The translations under genes and the position numbers were made by a program. From positions 1-5,478 of the forward strand of contig JAMCSN010000213.1 in assembly GCA_023381535.1 (NCBI GenBank): a DNA stretch of 5,478 nucleotides, written 5' to 3'. This document shows, piece by piece, positions 5,377 through 5,478 of the stretch. The notes beneath the pieces were generated by a model that saw nothing but the letters and a program-made list of their open reading frames with translations, was not told the DNA's origin and made no database searches. How positions within the stretch are numbered: the first letter of the stretch is position 1; each line of letters starts with the position of its first letter. This DNA comes from Bacteroidota bacterium (GTDB lineage Bacteria; Bacteroidota; Ignavibacteria; Ignavibacteriales; Melioribacteraceae).

Positions 5377-5478
5377 ATGTCAGAAATTATTCAAATAAAA
5401 AATGTATCCAAATCGTATTGGAGAAATAGTTTGGAAATTCCGGTGCTGCACAACATCACGCTTGGTGTTGAAGAAGGG
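5377..5478 (+). CDS. ABC transporter ATP-binding protein (MacB/LolD-type), 3'-truncated by window edge
   Basis: Only the first 34 residues are present, beginning MSEIIQIKNVSKSYWRN and continuing LEIPVLHNITLGVEEG. This is the standard start of an ABC nucleotide-binding domain: the first beta strand (IIQIKNVSKSY), an A-loop aromatic (Tyr14) that stacks on adenine, and the VL-I-L-V--G strand leading to Walker A, which lies just past the window end. Insertion of a few residues (WRNSLEIPV) between A-loop and strand fits the MacB/LolD/FtsE-like group, whose members act with permeases in lipoprotein release or in MacAB export. Placement after a membrane fusion protein gene favours the export role. 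Whether a permease is fused (as in MacB) or encoded separately cannot be seen. Confidence 0.88.
   Translation, partial: MSEIIQIKNVSKSYWRNSLEIPVLHNITLGVEEG

Overview
The window most resembles a chromosome segment from the Ignavibacteriota / Bacteroidota-Chlorobi group. The best evidence is a secreted protein ending in a type IX secretion (T9SS, Por) sorting domain of the NFPNPFNPSTTI...KVYDLLGREIATLVNEEK...SGVYFYRL...TKKM type. Two candidate TAnnTTTG promoter boxes and the weak ribosome binding sites of several genes agree with this, but phylum assignment is inference. All genes lie on the + strand. I see no tRNA, rRNA, CRISPR array, transposase or phage gene.

Layout. (1) 1-1928: the 3' two thirds of cydA and a complete cydB, the two core subunits of a cytochrome bd quinol oxidase. 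They are tightly coupled, with a strong Shine-Dalgarno inside the end of cydA. No cydX-like small ORF or cydDC follows. (2) 1929-2140: a gap with a very long hairpin plus T-run, a second hairpin plus T-run, and a possible promoter. (3) 2141-2911: an inositol monophosphatase-family phosphatase. (4) 2956-3915: a signal-peptide protein with a T9SS sorting domain. Its N-terminal domain is unrecognised, and the stretch encoding the sorting domain contains a near-perfect DNA palindrome and a short in-frame duplication. (5) 3916-4078: a non-coding gap with a possible sigma-70 promoter and an imperfect inverted repeat. (6) 4079 to the window end: a GTG-started membrane fusion protein followed by the start of an ABC transporter ATPase, probably a MacAB-like export operon continuing beyond the window.

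Functionally these look like four independent units: aerobic or microaerobic respiration, a sugar/inositol phosphate phosphatase, a secreted or surface protein, and an efflux or export system. Most of the window is ordinary housekeeping and accessory content, and I found no clear undescribed multi-gene system. The items most worth a second look are: the short palindrome inside a coding region, which shares its TGTAGGGA edge with the giant hairpin behind cydB and suggests a dispersed palindromic element family; a Glu-to-Gln change at a key quinol-site position of CydA; and tandem terminator-like hairpins after cydAB.
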